From contig NZ_JACAAX010000053.1 of NCBI RefSeq assembly GCF_013377085.1, positions 1 through 45,779 on the forward strand: DNA of 45,779 nt, read 5' to 3'. Positions 6,704 to 15,645 of this stretch are shown one piece after another. The DNA is from Rhodoplanes sp. Its GTDB lineage: Bacteria > Pseudomonadota > Alphaproteobacteria > Rhizobiales > Xanthobacteraceae. The first letter of the stretch is position 1, and the number at the start of each line of letters is the position of its first letter. Below the pieces are notes generated by a model. It saw only the letters and a program-made list of their open reading frames with translations. It was not told the origin of the DNA and searched no databases. The translations under genes and the position numbers were made by a program.

Positions 6704-8338
6704 TTGAGTGCCGTCACCACCGTTCTGATTCTCCTGCTCGTCGTCGTGGTCTCCAGCGGCGCCTCGCGCATGCTGCCGATCGCCGTCCCGCGGCCGCTCG
6801 TGCAGATCGCCTTCGGCGCCGCCATCGGGCTGGCCTCGGACATTCGCGTCGAGTTCGACCCCGAGCTGTTCTTTCTGCTGCTCCTCCCGCCCCTGCTGTT
6901 CCTGGACGGATGGCGGATCCCGAACGACGAGCTGTTCAAGGACCGCAGCGCCGTTCTCGAGCTGGCCCTCGGCCTCGTGGTGTTCACGGTGCTGGGCATG
7001 GGCCTGCTCATCAACTGGATGATCCCGGCGATGCCGCTCGGCGTCGCCTTCGCGCTCGCGGCCGTGCTGTCCCCCACGGATCCCATCGCCGTGTCGGCTA
7101 TCGCCCGGCGGGTGCCGATCCCCCGGCGCATGAGGCACATCCTCGAAGGCGAATCGCTGCTCAACGACGCCTCGGGCCTGGTGTGCTTCCGGTTCGCCGT
7201 CGCCGCCGTCGTGACCGGCACGTTCTCGCTGGCCGACGCGGCCCTCACCTTCATGTGGATGGCGGCAGGCGGCCTGCTCATCGGCGTCAGCGTCACCATG
7301 GCGATCATGCGGACCAAGGAGCATATCGGCCGCCGCTTCGGCGAGGACTCCGGCTCCAACATCCTGGTCAGCCTGCTGATTCCGTTCGCCGCCTATCTCG
7401 CCTCGGAGGAGGCGGGATGCTCCGGCATTCTCGCCGCGGTCGGCGCCGGCGTCACGATGAGCTTCGCCGAGGCCACCGGCCAGGCGCTGGCCGCGACGCG
7501 GGTTCGCCGTCGCGCCGTGTGGGACATGATCCAGTTCGCCTCCAACGGCGTCGTCTTCGTGCTGCTCGGCGAGCAGCTCCCGGCCATCCTGCCGAAGGCG
7601 CAGGCCACGGTGGGGCTCACCGGCCATTCGAGCCCGCTCTGGCTCGCCGGCTACGTGCTGGCGATCGCCGCCGCGCTCACGGTGCTGCGCTTCGTCTGGG
7701 CGGGGCTTTCGCTGAGCCTCACCTGGTTCCGGGCGTGGCGTCGCCAGGGCATTCCGGTGCATCCGAGCCTGTTCAGGCTGGTCCTCGCCATGTCGTGCGC
7801 CGGCGCCCGCGGCGCCGTGACGCTGGCCGGCGTGCTGACGCTGCCCCTGGCACTGCCCGGCGGCGAGCCGTTTCCGGCCCGCGACCTCGCCATCTTCCTG
7901 GCCATGGGCGTGATCGTCGCCTCCCTGCTCATCGCCAGCATCGGCCTGCCGCTGGCACTGCGCGGCCTCGAGCTGCCGACCGAGCCCTCGCGCGACGCCG
8001 AGGACGACCTCGCCCGGGTCGCCGCCGCGGAGGCCGCGATCGCCCGCATCGAGGAGGTGCAGCACGCCATGGCGGAGGGCCGGCCGGACGCCGACCGCTA
8101 TGTCGAGATCGCCTCGCGCATCATGGACATCTACCGCACCCGCATCGAGACCCGATCCGGAGACGACACCGCGCGGGCTCGCGAGGACGAGGCGATCGAG
8201 AATCGCATGCGGGTGGCGGCCGTGCGGGCCTCGCGCGACGCCGTGCTCGGGCTCTTGCGCGAACGAAAGATCGGCAGCGTGGTCGCCGACAAGCTCGTCC
8301 ACGAGCTCGATCTGCTCGAGGCGCGCTATGTCGCGTGA
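6704..8338 (+). CDS. CPA1-family Na+/H+ antiporter
   Basis: The protein is about 544 residues, with around 12 membrane helices and a cytosolic helical C-terminus. Diagnostic segments are FFLLLLPPLLFLDGWR, AVLSPTDPIAVSAIARRVPIP (transport-site region), ILEGESLLNDASGLV, and SCAGARGAVTLAGVLTLPL. These are characteristic of NhaP/YjcE-type cation:proton antiporters that export Na+ or K+ for protons. I propose the TTG at 6704 (SAVTTVLILLLVVVVSSG follows), because hydrophobic sequence begins there and a GAGG motif lies about 9 bases upstream; no nearby ATG gives a sensible N-terminus. The last 120 residues are charged and helical, probably regulatory. The gene converges on the amidase. Confidence 0.88.
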   Translation: MSAVTTVLILLLVVVVSSGASRMLPIAVPRPLVQIAFGAAIGLASDIRVEFDPELFFLLLLPPLLFLDGWRIPNDELFKDRSAVLELALGLVVFTVLGMGLLINWMIPAMPLGVAFALAAVLSPTDPIAVSAIARRVPIPRRMRHILEGESLLNDASGLVCFRFAVAAVVTGTFSLADAALTFMWMAAGGLLIGVSVTMAIMRTKEHIGRRFGEDSGSNILVSLLIPFAAYLASEEAGCSGILAAVGAGVTMSFAEATGQALAATRVRRRAVWDMIQFASNGVVFVLLGEQLPAILPKAQATVGLTGHSSPLWLAGYVLAIAAALTVLRFVWAGLSLSLTWFRAWRRQGIPVHPSLFRLVLAMSCAGARGAVTLAGVLTLPLALPGGEPFPARDLAIFLAMGVIVASLLIASIGLPLALRGLELPTEPSRDAEDDLARVAAAEAAIARIEEVQHAMAEGRPDADRYVEIASRIMDIYRTRIETRSGDDTARAREDEAIENRMRVAAVRASRDAVLGLLRERKIGSVVADKLVHELDLLEARYVA

Positions 8339-8364
8339 CGGTTCTTGCGGCCGACGTTACCGGC

Positions 8365-8386
8365 GTGCGGGACATGGTCCCGGCAC
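8365..8386. terminator. Possible shared hairpin between convergent genes
   Basis: GTGCGGGAC (8365-8373) and GTCCCGGCAC (8377-8386) pair with a single bulged base around a short loop. It sits in the 97-bp gap between the antiporter and the amidase, which converge, and could serve both strands. There is no T tract, so this is tentative. Confidence 0.35.
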
Positions 8387-8435
8387 GGCCCTCGCACAGG
8401 CCCTGATCGCGCGGCTGCGCTGAGGCTGTTTCGCA

Positions 8436-9716
8436 CTAGACGCGCCACCCTTCGAAGAGTCGCGCACAGGCGAGCAGCAGCGGATCGTTTCCGCGCGCCG
8501 CGATCACCTGGACGCCGATCGGCAGACCGCTCGGGCCCCTCAGAAGCGGCAGCGCCACGGTCGGCAGGCCGCACAGGCTCCACGGCATGGTGAGGACGCC
8601 GGACCCGGGCCCCTCCTCCAGGCGCGTCGCCTCGCCGAGCGCCGCCAGCGTGACCAGCACGTCGTGGTCCGCGAACAGGCGGTCCGCAGCGTCGCGGATG
8701 GCGTCCGCGGCCCGATCGAGCTCGTCCACGGTCGACGGCGCCAGGCGCTGCCCCCGCTCGATGCAACTCCGGAGCGGCGCGCAGAGCATCGCGATCTCGC
8801 CCTCCGGGAGACTGCCGAAGCGGCGCGCCATATGAGCGTCGAGCAGGCCCGTGACGGTCGCGATGCTGCGCTCGAACACCGGCGGCAGGCGCAGCTCGGT
8901 CGAGGCGATCGGCAACCGGTCGAGCCAGCGGTCGAACGCCGCCGCTGCGGCTGCCGAAACCTCGTGCCATCCTGGCCCGCGCACCACGGCCACACGCAGC
9001 ACCGGCGGCGGCGCCAAAAGGGCCAGCCGCGGATCGAACACACTCGCGACCAGCGCGACGTCGTCCACGGTCCGCGCCAGCAGGCCGAGCTGGGCGAGGC
9101 GCGGCACCAGGATGTTCGAGCCCGCCATGTCGGCGGTGCCGAACGACGGCTTGAACCCGACGGCACCGCAGAACGAGGCCGGCAACAGGGTCGAGGCCGT
9201 GTGCTGGGTGCCGATGCCGAGCGGCACCATGGCGTCGACCACCGCGGCGGCGGAGCCGGAGGACGACACGCCCGGCGATCGGTCCAGATCCAGCGGATTG
9301 CGCGTCGGGCTCGGGTGATACATGCCGAACTCGGAGGTCGCGGTCTTGCCGAGCACGATGGCGCCCGCCTCGCGCAGGCGGGCGACGACGGCGGCGTCGG
9401 TCGCGGGCCGCCGGCCGTGGTGGAGCGTGCTGCCGAACGCGGTCGGCATGTCGGCCGTGTCGAAGACGTCCTTCACGCCCACCGGAAGGCCGTGCAGCGG
9501 TCCCGTGACCGCGCCGGCGGTCCGCCGCGCGTCGGCCGCCCGTGCCGCCGCCCGCGCGCCGTCCGGATCGAGATGCGCCCAGGCCCGCACCGTGTCGTCC
9601 CGCAACGCGATGCGGGCGAGGCAGGCCTCCACGAGCGCGGCCGAGGTGAGCCGGCCGTCGCGGAGCGCAGCGGCCAGCGCGCATGCGGTCGGGAGGTCTT
9701 CGGCGGGGCCGAGCAT
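8436..9716 (-). CDS. Amidase-signature-family hydrolase
   Basis: The 426-residue protein has the Ser-cisSer-Lys layout of the amidase signature family: Lys82 in GLPVGVKDVFDTADMPT, the Ser-rich loop 151-153 in SPGVSSSGSAAAV, and the likely nucleophile Ser175. The nucleophile motif is GTQHTASTLLPASFCG, where the usual form is GT(D/Q)TGGS(I/V)RxPA; the conserved Gly and Arg around Ser175 are replaced. Substrate is unknown: an amide, carbamate or biuret-like compound. The ATG at 9716 lies 5 bp after the TRAP large-subunit stop; a GTG at 9725 would overlap that stop (GTGA), so translation is probably coupled. As the last gene of the TRAP operon it probably hydrolyses the imported compound. Confidence 0.85.
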   Translation of the reverse strand: MLGPAEDLPTACALAAALRDGRLTSAALVEACLARIALRDDTVRAWAHLDPDGARAAARAADARRTAGAVTGPLHGLPVGVKDVFDTADMPTAFGSTLHHGRRPATDAAVVARLREAGAIVLGKTATSEFGMYHPSPTRNPLDLDRSPGVSSSGSAAAVVDAMVPLGIGTQHTASTLLPASFCGAVGFKPSFGTADMAGSNILVPRLAQLGLLARTVDDVALVASVFDPRLALLAPPPVLRVAVVRGPGWHEVSAAAAAAFDRWLDRLPIASTELRLPPVFERSIATVTGLLDAHMARRFGSLPEGEIAMLCAPLRSCIERGQRLAPSTVDELDRAADAIRDAADRLFADHDVLVTLAALGEATRLEEGPGSGVLTMPWSLCGLPTVALPLLRGPSGLPIGVQVIAARGNDPLLLACARLFEGWRV

Positions 9717-9721
9717 GTCCG

Positions 9722-11287
9722 TCACCGCGGCAGCAGGCTGGGCAGCCAGGTCGACAGCCGCGGCTCGATCAGGAGGATCGCCATCACGACGAGCTGGATG
9801 CCCAGGAACGGCAGCGCCCCCCGCCAGATCGTCGCCGTGGTGATCGACGGCGGCACCACGTTGCGCAGATAGAACAGGGCGAAGCCGACCGGCGGCGAGA
9901 TGTAGGAGGTCTGCAGGTTGACGGCCGTCACCACCCCGAACCAGATGGGATCGACGGTCTGCAGCAGGCTCGGTGCCAGGATCGGCACCGCGATCGAGAT
10001 GATCTCGGTGTTCTCGAGCGGGAACCCGAGCACGAAGATCACCGCCTGGACGAAGATCATGCCGCCGAACGATCCGCCCGGCACCAGCTTGAACAGATCG
10101 GCGACCAGACGGTCGCCGCCCAGCCCGTAGAAGACCAGCGAAAAGAACGACGCGCCGAGCAGGATGCCATAGACCATGCCGGTGATCTCGATGGTCTGCA
10201 GCACGGCCGGCCGCAGCAGACCGCGCCGCGCGATCTCGACGACACCGCGCCCGAACGCCCAGGCGAAGGCGGCGACGCAAAGTCCCGTCGTGGCGATCGC
10301 CCCGACATCCACGCTGCTCCATGCCGCCCGGGTGATCCGCACATCGAAGACGTTGACGACGACCAGGGCCGAGGTGACGCCGGCGAGGCCGGCGCCGACC
10401 GCCCGCCGAAAGCCCGAGCCCTCCTTCAGCCCGGCCAGCACCACGGCCCCGGCGACGCCGATCCCGGCCCCTTCGGTCGGGGTCGCGACACCGAAGACGA
10501 TCGAGCCGAGCACCGCCACCAGCAGCAGCAGCGGCGCCACCATGGCGTGCCAGATCTCGCGGGCCGTCGGCCGCCGGGCGGTGTCGACGCCCGCCGCCGG
10601 CACGAACCTGTCGCGGCGGACGACCGCATAGACCATCACGTAAGCGGCATAGCTGCCGGCGAGGAGCAGACCGGGGATCATCGCGCCGGCATAGAGGTCG
10701 ACGACCGACACGGGCGACGCAGACCAGTTGCCGATCATCCGCTGCGCCTCCGCATAGGCGTTGCCGATCTGGTCGCCGAGCAGGATCAGCACGGTCGCGG
10801 GCGGGATCACCTGGGTGAGCGCGCCCGACGCGCAGATCAGCCCGCAGGCCAGCGCCGGCGGATAGCCGTGCCGCAGCATGGTCGGCAACGAGATGAGCGC
10901 CATGGTCACGACGGTGGCGCCGATGACGCCGGTCGCCGCGCCCAGCAGCGCGCCGACCAGGCACACCGAGACGCCGACGCCGCCGGGGATGCGGCCGAAG
11001 GCACGGCCCATGGTCTCCAGCAGCTCGCTGGCGATCCGGGTGCGGTCCAGGATCGTGCCCATCAGCACGAACAGCGGGATCGAGATCAGCGTATCGTCGG
11101 CGAACAGAGAGTAGATGCGGGACGGCATGGCGAGCAGCAGCCGCGGCTCGAAGGCGCCGGCGAGCGAGGCCGCGCCGGCGAACAGCAGCGAGCCACCGGC
11201 GAGCGTGAACGCCACCGGCCAGCCGGCGAACAACGCGCCGAACACCGCGAGCAGAAACAGGATGGGAAGCAGCGACACCATGTCCAT
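9722..11287 (-). CDS. TRAP transporter large permease subunit (DctM/FcbT3 type)
   Basis: The 521-residue integral membrane protein has repeated hydrophobic segments, with GATGVIGATVVTMALISLP, ASGALTQVIPPATVLILLGDQ, and ATPTEGAGIGVAGAV near the centre. These are hallmark sequences of TRAP large subunits, which carry Na+ and the substrate. It is longer than the common DctM of about 430 residues, in line with the mannitol/chloroaromatic (FcbT3-like) subgroup. ENTEIISIAVPILAPSL and NLQTSYISPPVGFALFYLRNV are also typical. It starts 3 bp after the small-subunit stop and ends against the amidase start, so the operon is compact. Confidence 0.92.
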   Translation of the reverse strand: MDMVSLLPILFLLAVFGALFAGWPVAFTLAGGSLLFAGAASLAGAFEPRLLLAMPSRIYSLFADDTLISIPLFVLMGTILDRTRIASELLETMGRAFGRIPGGVGVSVCLVGALLGAATGVIGATVVTMALISLPTMLRHGYPPALACGLICASGALTQVIPPATVLILLGDQIGNAYAEAQRMIGNWSASPVSVVDLYAGAMIPGLLLAGSYAAYVMVYAVVRRDRFVPAAGVDTARRPTAREIWHAMVAPLLLLVAVLGSIVFGVATPTEGAGIGVAGAVVLAGLKEGSGFRRAVGAGLAGVTSALVVVNVFDVRITRAAWSSVDVGAIATTGLCVAAFAWAFGRGVVEIARRGLLRPAVLQTIEITGMVYGILLGASFFSLVFYGLGGDRLVADLFKLVPGGSFGGMIFVQAVIFVLGFPLENTEIISIAVPILAPSLLQTVDPIWFGVVTAVNLQTSYISPPVGFALFYLRNVVPPSITTATIWRGALPFLGIQLVVMAILLIEPRLSTWLPSLLPR

Positions 11288-11290
11288 GGT

Positions 11291-11821
11291 CTATCCGTCC
11301 ACCGGTCCTTCGGCACCGTGCGGGTAGGGATCGGTCCGCAGCACGGCGACGCGGATCAGGACGGCCACCGCCTGGAGAACCAGGACGACCGCCATCAGCA
11401 GGAGCACGCTCTTGACGAGGTAGATGCCGCCGAGCCCGCCGACATTGCGGGAGCCCTCCAGCGTCGCCCAGGCCTGCGTCGCATACGGGGTGGTGGCGAG
11501 GACGAGGAAGACGGCGGTCGGCAGCAGCAGGACGAGCGCCCCGAGCGCCTCCCAGGCGGCGCCGGCGGAGTCCGACCACCCGGCGCCGACGATGTCGACG
11601 CGGGTGTGGACGTTGCGAAGCACGCCGAAACACACGGCGAGCGCGACGACGACGACATTGAGATTGAGGATCGCCTCCTGGAGGAGGATCGAGCCGTACG
11701 AGAAGAAGTATCGCATCAGCGACACGCAGACCTGAATCGCCGCGATCGCCAGCACCAGATGGCCGGCGAGCAGTCCGGCTCGCTGCACGGCGGCGTCGAT
11801 CGCGTCGCAGAATTGGCGCAT
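11291..11821 (-). CDS. TRAP transporter small permease subunit (DctQ/FcbT2 type)
   Basis: The 176-residue protein has four membrane helices, the size and topology of the DctQ subunit. The segment LQEAILNLNVVVVALAVCFGVLRNVHTRVDIV is typical: the long second helix, then an Arg/His-containing turn. DctQ pairs with the large subunit and is needed for transport. It lies between the binding-protein gene (93-bp gap) and the large subunit (3-bp gap). Confidence 0.9.
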   Translation of the reverse strand: MRQFCDAIDAAVQRAGLLAGHLVLAIAAIQVCVSLMRYFFSYGSILLQEAILNLNVVVVALAVCFGVLRNVHTRVDIVGAGWSDSAGAAWEALGALVLLLPTAVFLVLATTPYATQAWATLEGSRNVGGLGGIYLVKSVLLLMAVVLVLQAVAVLIRVAVLRTDPYPHGAEGPVDG

Positions 11822-11914
11822 GGCAGGCGTCGTCCGAGGATGGGTCGTCCAAAGAGAAGTCGTCCGGAACTTCGTGCCGGCGCCGATCAGGGCGCCGGCC
11901 GTGCCGGCGCCGGA

Positions 11915-13009
11915 TCAGGCCTCGTAGGCCAAGGAACGGGCCCGCAGATAGGCGAGGTCGCTCGCCTCGGTGACCCGTCGCACGCGCTCGTGGAAGCCCA
12001 TGTAGCTGTCGTGCACCCGGCGGGTGAGCGGATCCTTCTGGCCCGCCTCGGCCACCACCTCGCGGGAGGCACGGCCGAGCGCGCGCAGGACGTCGTCCGA
12101 GAAGACGCGAAGCTGAACGCCGTGCTCGCGCACCAGCTTGTCGAGCGCGATCGTGTCGTTGAACTTGAACTCGCTCTCCATCACGTCGTTCTCGGCGTGG
12201 CACGCCGTCTTGATGATCTCGCGGTCGCTCGCCGAGAGCGTGCTCCAGACCTTCAGACCGATGCCGGCGCTGCAGTTCGACGAGGGCTCGTGCCAACCGG
12301 GTGCGTAATAGAACTTGGCGACGCGATAGAAGCCCATCGCGAGATCGTTCCACGGCCCGACCCATTCGGTCGCGTCGATGGTGCCGGACTGCAGGGCCGG
12401 AAAGATGTCGCCGCCCGGCAACAGCACGGCGCTGGCGCCGACGCGGCGCAGCACCTCGCCGCCGAAGCCACCCATCCGCATCTTGACGCCGCGGAAGTCG
12501 TCGAGCGAACTGATCTCGCGGCGGAACCAGCCGCCGGCCTGGACACCCGGATTACCGACCAGGAACGACTTGACGCCGTATTGGGCCGCGAGCTCGTCCC
12601 ACAGCGCCTGGCCGCCGCCGAACTCCACCCAGGTCTTGATCTCGGTGGGGGTGAGACCGAACGGCGTCGTGGTGTAGAAATTGAAGGCGGGCGACTTGCC
12701 CTGCCACCAGAACTCGACGCCGTGATACATGTCGGCCACCCCGTTGGCGACCGCGTCGTAGATCTCGAACGCCGGCACCAGCTCGCCGGCGGCGAAGACC
12801 CGCACCGTGATGCGGCCGTCCGTCATGTCGGAGATGCGTTTCGCCAGCCGCTCGACCGCGGTGCCGAAACCCGGAAAATTGCGGGCCCAGCCGCTGGCGA
12901 GCCGAAGCTCGCGCCGGTTCTGCGCGATCGCCGGCGCCGCCGGTCCGGCCGCCGCCAGTCCGACCGCGGCCGCAGCCGATGCGAGCAAGCGTTTACGGGT
13001 CAGCAGCAT
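11915..13009 (-). CDS. TRAP transporter periplasmic binding protein (TakP/FcbT1 type)
   Basis: The 364-residue protein begins with a signal peptide (MLLTRKRLLASAAAAVGLA..., ending near APAIAQ, residue 30) and is exported. The mature part matches the TakP/FcbT1 branch: RLASGWARNFPGFGTAVERLA, FAAGELVPAFEIYDAV, MRMGGFGGEVLRRVGA, and ATEWVGPWNDLAMGFYRVAK. The Arg of MRMGGF is the family's expected carboxylate-binding residue. TakP binds 2-oxo acids and FcbT1 a chlorobenzoate; the ligand here is probably an organic carboxylate, but cannot be read from sequence. It is the first gene of the TRAP-amidase operon, preceded by a 380-bp non-coding region. Confidence 0.93.
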   Translation of the reverse strand: MLLTRKRLLASAAAAVGLAAAGPAAPAIAQNRRELRLASGWARNFPGFGTAVERLAKRISDMTDGRITVRVFAAGELVPAFEIYDAVANGVADMYHGVEFWWQGKSPAFNFYTTTPFGLTPTEIKTWVEFGGGQALWDELAAQYGVKSFLVGNPGVQAGGWFRREISSLDDFRGVKMRMGGFGGEVLRRVGASAVLLPGGDIFPALQSGTIDATEWVGPWNDLAMGFYRVAKFYYAPGWHEPSSNCSAGIGLKVWSTLSASDREIIKTACHAENDVMESEFKFNDTIALDKLVREHGVQLRVFSDDVLRALGRASREVVAEAGQKDPLTRRVHDSYMGFHERVRRVTEASDLAYLRARSLAYEA

Positions 13010-13391
<382 letters not shown>

Positions 13392-14939
13392 TCAGCCGGC
13401 TTCGGTGTTGCTCACCATGGGCTCGGCGTCGGATGTCTCGGCCATCAGCCGCGTGCGCGCCTCGGCGAGCAGATGACGGGTGCGGTCTTCCATCATGTCG
13501 TGATGCTGCCGCGCCTTGCGGTCGCCCGCATCCTTGGCGGCGCTCAGAATGTAGCCGACCGGATTGTAGCTCGTGTCGTGGCGCCGCGCGTCGACCAGCC
13601 GGCCCGCGGTGGCGCGCTCCGCCACCGACAGGAACGACCCGAGATCGGCGAGGAGCTCGTCCGCATTGCCCAAGACGCCGCCGACCAGATGGCCGACCAG
13701 CGGCTTGGTCATGATGGTGTGATGGCGCAGGAACGAGGTCAGCATGCGGATCGGATAGGAGTCGAAGCCGGCCTGGTCGACGAAGCTCAGCGGCGCGACG
13801 ACGAGATCGGACCAGACATAGTCGCCGCGGCGCAGATAGCGGCTGCGCTCGATGAAGGTCTGGTAGTTGCCGACAATGCGCGCGCGGTCGCGCGGCGAGG
13901 CGACGACCGGCACCAGGGCGTCGTGGTGCAGCAGCGCCGGATGCAGGTCCGCCATGGCGTCGCCGCTGGCGCTGATGACGCAGCGATAGACGTCGTCGCG
14001 GTCGACCGCCTTCGGACAGATATCGCAGGCGATGCAGCGCTTGATGGTCTCGTCGCTGACGTCGAGGATGGTCGCGGCGATGCGCGGCCCGAGCCGGGCG
14101 ACGATCGCCTTCGTCTCGCGCAGCGCCACGCCGTCGGCATCCTGCAGAATCAGGAACAGCACGTGCGGCACGTCGGCGAGCTTCGGCGCGTCCGCGAGCG
14201 CGCCCAACACCTTGGCCATGCGCCGGCCGACCCCCATCGAGGTGTCGATGCCGTACTTGTCCTTGTGCATGGTGCCGACATCGCCGGCGTGTCCGGTGCC
14301 GCCGTACTGGGCCGTGGTCTCGCTGTCGTTGCCGACCGCGATCAGGCCGAGGCCGAGCATGTCGATCATCTGATAGATCAGCGTCGTCTCCTGCCCACCG
14401 TTGCGCTTGGCGCCGACCGAGATGCCGCCGTAGAGCCGACCCGTCAGCGCGGCGCGCAGATCCGCGTCCGTGGCGATGAGCTGGACGAGGCTTTCGGCGA
14501 GACTGCCGCGGTCGCCGAAATAGACCGGGCCGGAGACCAGCAGGCCATCGGCCGCGACCAGCTTGGCGCGCAGCTCGTCGCCACGCCGCAGATCGCCGTT
14601 CGCGGAAAAGTATTCCGAGAGCGAGAGATGATCGACCGCGACGCCGTCCTTCTCGGCGGCCCACAGGGCGGCGGCGAGCGCCACCTCGGAGTTGCTGAGA
14701 CCCACCTCGCCATTGGATTTCTTGAGGTTGCGATAGATCTCGTCGAACGCCTTGCCGTCGCGCCGGCCGGCCTGGATGAAGTTCTCGAGATGCAGCTCGG
14801 ACTCGCGGGCCAGGAACGCATCGAGCGCCGGCCGATCGGGCAGCGCCGCGAGCGCCTCGATCAGCAGGCGGTTGCCGGCGCCCCAGCGGGCATTGCGAAG
14901 GCTCGCGGCGATGCCGAGAAGTCTTGGACGTGATGCCAT
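13392..14939 (-). CDS. Large flavodoxin-fold NAD(P)H-dependent oxidoreductase with CxxCxxC motif
   Basis: The 515-residue protein has two recognisable parts. Residues 1-250 look like an NADPH-dependent FMN reductase / flavodoxin-like domain (LLGIAASLR at the N-terminus, LLVSGPVYFGDRGSLAE at 133-149, GGQETTLIYQMIDMLGLGL at 181-199). Residues 260-480 look like a second, diverged copy (DADGVALRETKAIV; ALLHHDALVPVVASPRDRAR), opening with a CIACDICP motif (Cys302, 305, 308) and a further Cys320. The cysteines could bind an Fe-S cluster or zinc. NAD(P)H-FMN reductases are normally 180-250 residues, so this looks like a tandem fusion. It is on the TRAP-operon strand and upstream of it, but separated by 380 bp, so co-transcription is uncertain. 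Substrate unknown. Confidence 0.75.
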   Translation of the reverse strand: MASRPRLLGIAASLRNARWGAGNRLLIEALAALPDRPALDAFLARESELHLENFIQAGRRDGKAFDEIYRNLKKSNGEVGLSNSEVALAAALWAAEKDGVAVDHLSLSEYFSANGDLRRGDELRAKLVAADGLLVSGPVYFGDRGSLAESLVQLIATDADLRAALTGRLYGGISVGAKRNGGQETTLIYQMIDMLGLGLIAVGNDSETTAQYGGTGHAGDVGTMHKDKYGIDTSMGVGRRMAKVLGALADAPKLADVPHVLFLILQDADGVALRETKAIVARLGPRIAATILDVSDETIKRCIACDICPKAVDRDDVYRCVISASGDAMADLHPALLHHDALVPVVASPRDRARIVGNYQTFIERSRYLRRGDYVWSDLVVAPLSFVDQAGFDSYPIRMLTSFLRHHTIMTKPLVGHLVGGVLGNADELLADLGSFLSVAERATAGRLVDARRHDTSYNPVGYILSAAKDAGDRKARQHHDMMEDRTRHLLAEARTRLMAETSDAEPMVSNTEAG

Positions 14940-15610
14940 GCGGTGATCTCCGGCTGAACGTCAGACGCGTGAGGCGACGTGTTCACGCCGCGTGGGCGCA
15001 ACGCCGTACGCTGCGCCGGCGCGGCGACACGCCCGGCGACATTTGCAGACGTTTGGATCGTGCGACGATCTCGGTCGTGCGGCCGCCTTGCCGACGGCCT
15101 GGCGCCAAGCGTGCAGCGCGTTCGCATCCCCGATCGGCAACGCGATTCGCCGCCCTCGAAACAGCATCGGATCGACGCGAGCGCGGCGGACCTGTCACGT
15201 CCCCGCCAGCGGTCGGCGCGCACGATGGCCCGCACCCGTATGGTCGCGGCAAAACGGCGATACGCTAGTCCAGTCGCCTGCGTCGACCCCCCGGGTCATG
15301 CCGACCGCCGGCGACGTGCCTCGATAGAAATCCATTATAGGAGAAACCGCCGGCACCACCAGAGGGTAGTTCTTCGTACAGTTTACAGCTTCAGATAGCA
15401 TTTATGCACTTCCTGGGAAATCATCGCGTCGGACGCCGGTCGGAGCCCGTGGTGGCGGCGCGATCTCGTGTGGCGCCCGCGCTTGCGAAAATGCTCGCCG
15501 ATCCCCCGCAGGCGCCTTCACGCGTCCGCGCGAGCGACCCTGTCCGCGGCTCCCGCGCGATCGCGACGGCGTCGGGCGTTGCGAGGGCTCGCTGTCACCA
15601 AGATGTCCTG
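14940..15610. other. Long intergenic region without a recognised gene
   Basis: About 670 bases between two minus-strand genes contain no convincing reading frame; the open frames translate to Arg-rich sequence. A more AT-rich patch at 15319-15410 (including CCATTATAGGAG and TACAGTTTACAGCTTCAGAT) may hold a promoter or a small RNA. The promoter of the flavoprotein gene should lie just above 14940. Confidence 0.4.
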
Positions 15611-15636
15611 TCCGAGGCGGGCGCGCCCGCCTCGGA
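15611..15636 (-). terminator. Perfect 26-bp palindrome after the MFS gene
   Basis: The sequence is a perfect palindrome made from TCCGAGGCGGGCG and its reverse complement. It starts 10 bases beyond the MFS stop on the minus strand and would fold into a very stable GC hairpin. No T tract follows, so a role as terminator or 3'-end stabiliser is inferred. Confidence 0.5.
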
Positions 15637-15645
15637 CACGATCGA

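Noticed and set aside
5852-8302. Minus-strand frame of 816 codons opposite the antiporter
   Set aside because: It is antisense to a recognised CPA1 transporter, and its sequence shows the Gly/Arg/Asp bias of a GC-driven shadow.
8436-12365. Single minus-strand frame of 1309 codons
   Set aside because: Only its last 426 codons encode the amidase. The rest is an Arg-rich shadow of the TRAP genes, which read in other frames with clear family motifs.
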